8,923 nucleotides of DNA from a bacterium (GTDB taxonomy: Bacteria > SZUA-79 > Acidulodesulfobacterales > Acidulodesulfobacteraceae), in assembly GCA_021821565.1 (NCBI GenBank), contig JAKACI010000046.1, forward strand, positions 1-8,923. Reading direction: 5' to 3'. A model generated the notes under the pieces. The model saw nothing but the letters and a program-made list of their open reading frames with translations. It was not told the DNA's origin and ran no database searches. A program made the translations under genes and the position numbers. Below are positions 7,250 to 8,923 of this stretch, one piece after another (the stretch's first letter is position 1; each line of letters opens with the position of its first letter).

Positions 7250-8107
7250 ATGAATTTATTAGAAAATGCTTTTACAAAAAATGATTTAATTGAACATTTA
7301 GGATTTAAAAGTATTAATAGAGATTATCCTTTTATTATAGCAGGTCCGTGCGTGATAGAAAGTTTTGAATTAGTTGATTTATGCGCCTCTTTTTTAAAAA
7401 AACTCTCCGAAGATATTGGTTTTAATTTAATATTTAAAGCATCTTACGATAAAGCAAACAGGACTTCCATTGATTCTTTCAGAGGTCCACGCGTTGAAAA
7501 AGGGATTGAAATTCTTGCAGAAATTAAAAATAGATATAATATTCCAATACTAAGCGATGTTCATAGAATTTCGGAAATAGAAAAAGTAAAAAATACTATT
7601 GATATTATTCAAATACCGGCTTTTTTATCCCGCCAAACCGATTTGATAGTGGAAGCTTCTAAGACAGATAAAATAATTAATATAAAGAAAGGTCAATTTC
7701 TGGCGCCATGGGATGCGGCAAATATTATTCAAAAAATTAGAAATACGGGGAACAATAAAATATTGCTGACGGAAAGAGGCGTGAGTTTTGGATACAACAA
7801 TCTTGTGGTAGACTTCAGGTCTATTATTATAATGAAAGAACTTGGAGTGCCCGTCGTTTATGATGCTACGCACAGCGTTCAGCTGCCCGGAGGTTCAGGT
7901 TCTTGTTCAAGCGGTGATAGAAGATATGTAATACCTCTTGCAAAAGCCGCAGCCGCCGTGGGCGCAGACGGTTTGTTTTTTGAAGTTCACCCTGACCCCC
8001 CGAAAGCAGAGAGCGACTCCGCTAATTCTTTATACTTGTCTTCATTAGAAGATGGTTTAAAGTCAATTTTTGCAATTGCGGAAAGTGCTGCCGGCGGCCA
8101 ATTATAA
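7250..8107 (+). CDS. kdsA: 3-deoxy-D-manno-octulosonate 8-phosphate synthase, metal-dependent type
   Basis: KdsA (EC 2.5.1.55) joins phosphoenolpyruvate and arabinose 5-phosphate to give Kdo 8-phosphate for the LPS inner core. The 285-residue TIM barrel shows AGPCVIES (31-38), KASYDKANRTS (63-73), FRGPR (77-81), DVHR (103-106), QIPAFLSRQTDL (121-132) and GYNNLVVDFR (181-190). It ends with DATHSVQLPGG (205-215) and EVHPDP (245-250). C34 stands where the metal-free E. coli enzyme has Asn. From memory of Aquifex KdsA the metal ligands are C11, H185, E222 and D233; here C34, H208, E245 and D256 all fit with a constant shift of 23. This is therefore the metal-dependent class, with a longer N-terminus than Aquifex. 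No Shine-Dalgarno sequence precedes the ATG; the upstream DNA is a pure AT repeat. Confidence 0.96.
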   Translation: MNLLENAFTKNDLIEHLGFKSINRDYPFIIAGPCVIESFELVDLCASFLKKLSEDIGFNLIFKASYDKANRTSIDSFRGPRVEKGIEILAEIKNRYNIPILSDVHRISEIEKVKNTIDIIQIPAFLSRQTDLIVEASKTDKIINIKKGQFLAPWDAANIIQKIRNTGNNKILLTERGVSFGYNNLVVDFRSIIIMKELGVPVVYDATHSVQLPGGSGSCSSGDRRYVIPLAKAAAAVGADGLFFEVHPDPPKAESDSANSLYLSSLEDGLKSIFAIAESAAGGQL

Positions 8108-8145
8108 AATTCCCGCAAAATAAATTTTCTGTAGGTAATTTTGGG

Positions 8146-8178
8146 TATATTAATATTGTTAAATTTATATATTAATAT
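8146..8178. repeat. Paired ATATTAATAT palindromes, 22 bp apart
   Basis: TATATTAATAT occurs at 8146-8156 and 8168-8178. Each copy contains the perfect 10-bp palindrome ATATTAATAT. The start-to-start distance is 22 bp, about two helical turns, so both would face the same side of the DNA. This could be an operator pair, but AT-only sequence gives such patterns often by chance. Confidence 0.45.
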
Positions 8179-8207
8179 ATTATTATAATATAAATAATAC
8201 ATTAAGC

Positions 8208-8223
8208 TAATATTTAAATATTA
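8208..8223. repeat. Perfect 16-bp palindrome abutting kdsD start
   Basis: TAATATTTAAATATTA is exactly self-complementary and ends two bases before the kdsD ATG, in the place where a Shine-Dalgarno sequence would lie. As RNA it could form only a weak six-pair A-U hairpin. As DNA it could bind a dimeric regulator. Chance is a real alternative in a tract with almost only A and T. Confidence 0.5.
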
Positions 8224-8225
8224 CT

Positions 8226-8923
8226 ATGAAAAAATTAAATTTTGATAAATTGAATAGTTTAAATACAGAAATAATCGCTACAGCTTCCGAGGTTCTTAAA
8301 ATAGAGGCTGATTCTATTATGAATCTTATAGGCAGACTTGACGGCAATTTTCAAAAGGCTGTAGATTATCTTTATAATATTAAAGGAAAAGTTATACTTA
8401 CAGGCATGGGTAAGTCGGGTATTATTGCTAAAAAAATTTCTTCCACTCTTGCAAGCACGGGCACGCCGTCTTTTTTTATGCATCCTGCCGAAGCTTCGCA
8501 CGGAGATCTCGGCATGGTATCGTCTGACGACGCAATTGTTGCACTGTCAAACAGCGGATATACAAAAGAACTTCTTTCTATATTGCCGGGAATTAAACTT
8601 ATAGGAACAGGGATAATATCTTTTTGCGGAAATAAAAATTCCCCTCTTTTTGAACTCTCCGATTACTATTTTGATGTTTCCGTCGATAAGGAGGCATGTC
8701 CTTATAATATAGCTCCTACCGCAAGTACTGCGGCGCAGCTTGCAATAGGCGATGCGCTTGCTATGTGTTTGTTAAAAAAAAGAAATTTTCTTGAAGAAGA
8801 TTTTGCAAGGCTGCATCCCGGCGGCTCAATAGGGAAAAAATTTTTAAAAGTTAAAGATATAATGCATAAAGGAGATAATATTCCTTTAGTAAAAGAAACA
8901 AGTTTCCGCGCAAATCGACTACT
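8226..8923 (+). CDS. kdsD: Arabinose-5-phosphate isomerase (KdsD/KpsF family), 3'-truncated
   Basis: This enzyme (EC 5.3.1.13) converts ribulose 5-phosphate to arabinose 5-phosphate, the substrate of the adjacent KdsA. The frame runs off the window, leaving 232 residues. They cover the whole sugar isomerase (SIS) domain and the start of the first CBS domain (VKDIMHKGD, about 209-217). Landmarks are GMGKSG (60-65), TLASTGTPSFFMHPAEASHG (74-93), SNSGYTKE (108-115), KEACPYNIAPTAST (155-168) and LHPGG (196-200). The active-site residues K59, H88, E111, E152 and H193 of E. coli KdsD correspond at a constant shift of four to K63, H92, E115, E156 and H197, all present. ATG 8226 is the only sensible start: the frame is closed by TAA at 8208, and the N-terminus is only four residues longer than in E. 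coli. KdsD, KpsF and GutQ paralogues cannot be told apart surely, but the kdsA neighbour favours KdsD. Confidence 0.95.
   Translation, partial: MKKLNFDKLNSLNTEIIATASEVLKIEADSIMNLIGRLDGNFQKAVDYLYNIKGKVILTGMGKSGIIAKKISSTLASTGTPSFFMHPAEASHGDLGMVSSDDAIVALSNSGYTKELLSILPGIKLIGTGIISFCGNKNSPLFELSDYYFDVSVDKEACPYNIAPTASTAAQLAIGDALAMCLLKKRNFLEEDFARLHPGGSIGKKFLKVKDIMHKGDNIPLVKETSFRANRL

Larger units (their letters stand above)
8108..8225. other. kdsA-kdsD intergenic gap, AT-rich and palindromic
   Basis: This 118-nt spacer is nearly all A and T after about 8146. It has no gene and no GC hairpin followed by a T run, so no intrinsic terminator. TATAAT at 8184-8189 is a possible -10 box, but the nearest -35-like TTGTTA (8156-8161) is 22 bases away, too far for a standard promoter. 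In DNA this AT-rich the hexamer is weak evidence. No Shine-Dalgarno sequence precedes kdsD. Confidence 0.6.

Noticed and set aside
8106..8128. AAAATT...AATTTT inverted repeat after kdsA as a terminator
   Set aside because: The arms are six A/T pairs with an 11-base loop and no U run, so it is too weak for an intrinsic terminator.
7625..8501. Minus-strand frames over kdsA, the kdsA-kdsD gap and kdsD
   Set aside because: They are antisense to firmly identified genes and composed of AT-biased shadow sequence.
8553..8561. KdsD reads SGYTKE where many homologues have SGE(S/T)xE, which looked like loss of a catalytic glutamate
   Set aside because: Counting against the E. coli protein shows the catalytic E111 is the second glutamate, which is kept here as E115; only the non-catalytic position is changed.

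Overview
The window is a compact, AT-rich stretch (roughly one third G+C, judged by eye) with eight protein-coding genes. All are on the + strand; the first lacks its 5' end and the last its 3' end. The Kdo genes (kdsA, kdsD) mean the organism is Gram-negative with lipopolysaccharide. Low G+C, the lysA-dapA-dapB order, the pyrG-kdsA-kdsD order and a metal-type KdsA would suit a deltaproteobacterial-grade or similar AT-rich lineage. That placement is inference from gene order and protein style; nothing here proves a taxon.

Layout: radA (3' part, DNA recombination/repair ATPase, 1-1121); a 124-nt gap; a long-chain polyprenyl diphosphate synthase of the IspB type (1246-2217, TTG start); a 187-nt gap rich in repeats; lysA (2405-3661); a spacer almost exactly filled by a doubtful 36-codon hydrophobic reading frame; dapA (3761-4633); dapB (4688-5536), overlapping pyrG by 8 nt; pyrG (5529-7214); a 35-nt spacer of three 11-bp repeats; kdsA (7250-8107); a 118-nt AT-only-like gap with palindromes; kdsD/kpsF (from 8226, running off the end).

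From lysA onward the genes form a likely operon for envelope precursors. DapA and DapB make tetrahydrodipicolinate on the way to meso-diaminopimelate (peptidoglycan), which LysA converts to lysine. PyrG makes CTP, the nucleotide that activates Kdo. KdsD and KdsA make arabinose 5-phosphate and Kdo 8-phosphate. The polyprenyl synthase supplies a quinone side chain or related long isoprenoid. Every enzyme I could check against known family residues keeps its catalytic set.

I see no RNA gene, CRISPR array, insertion sequence, phage gene or convincing GC-rich intrinsic terminator, and no undescribed multi-gene system. The unexplained structure lies in the spacers: almost every one carries short direct, tandem or palindromic AT repeats. 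These include a TTAATTAAT-centred element shared by three gaps, a 19-bp copy of the polyprenyl synthase gene's 3' end, and a perfect 16-bp palindrome directly before kdsD.
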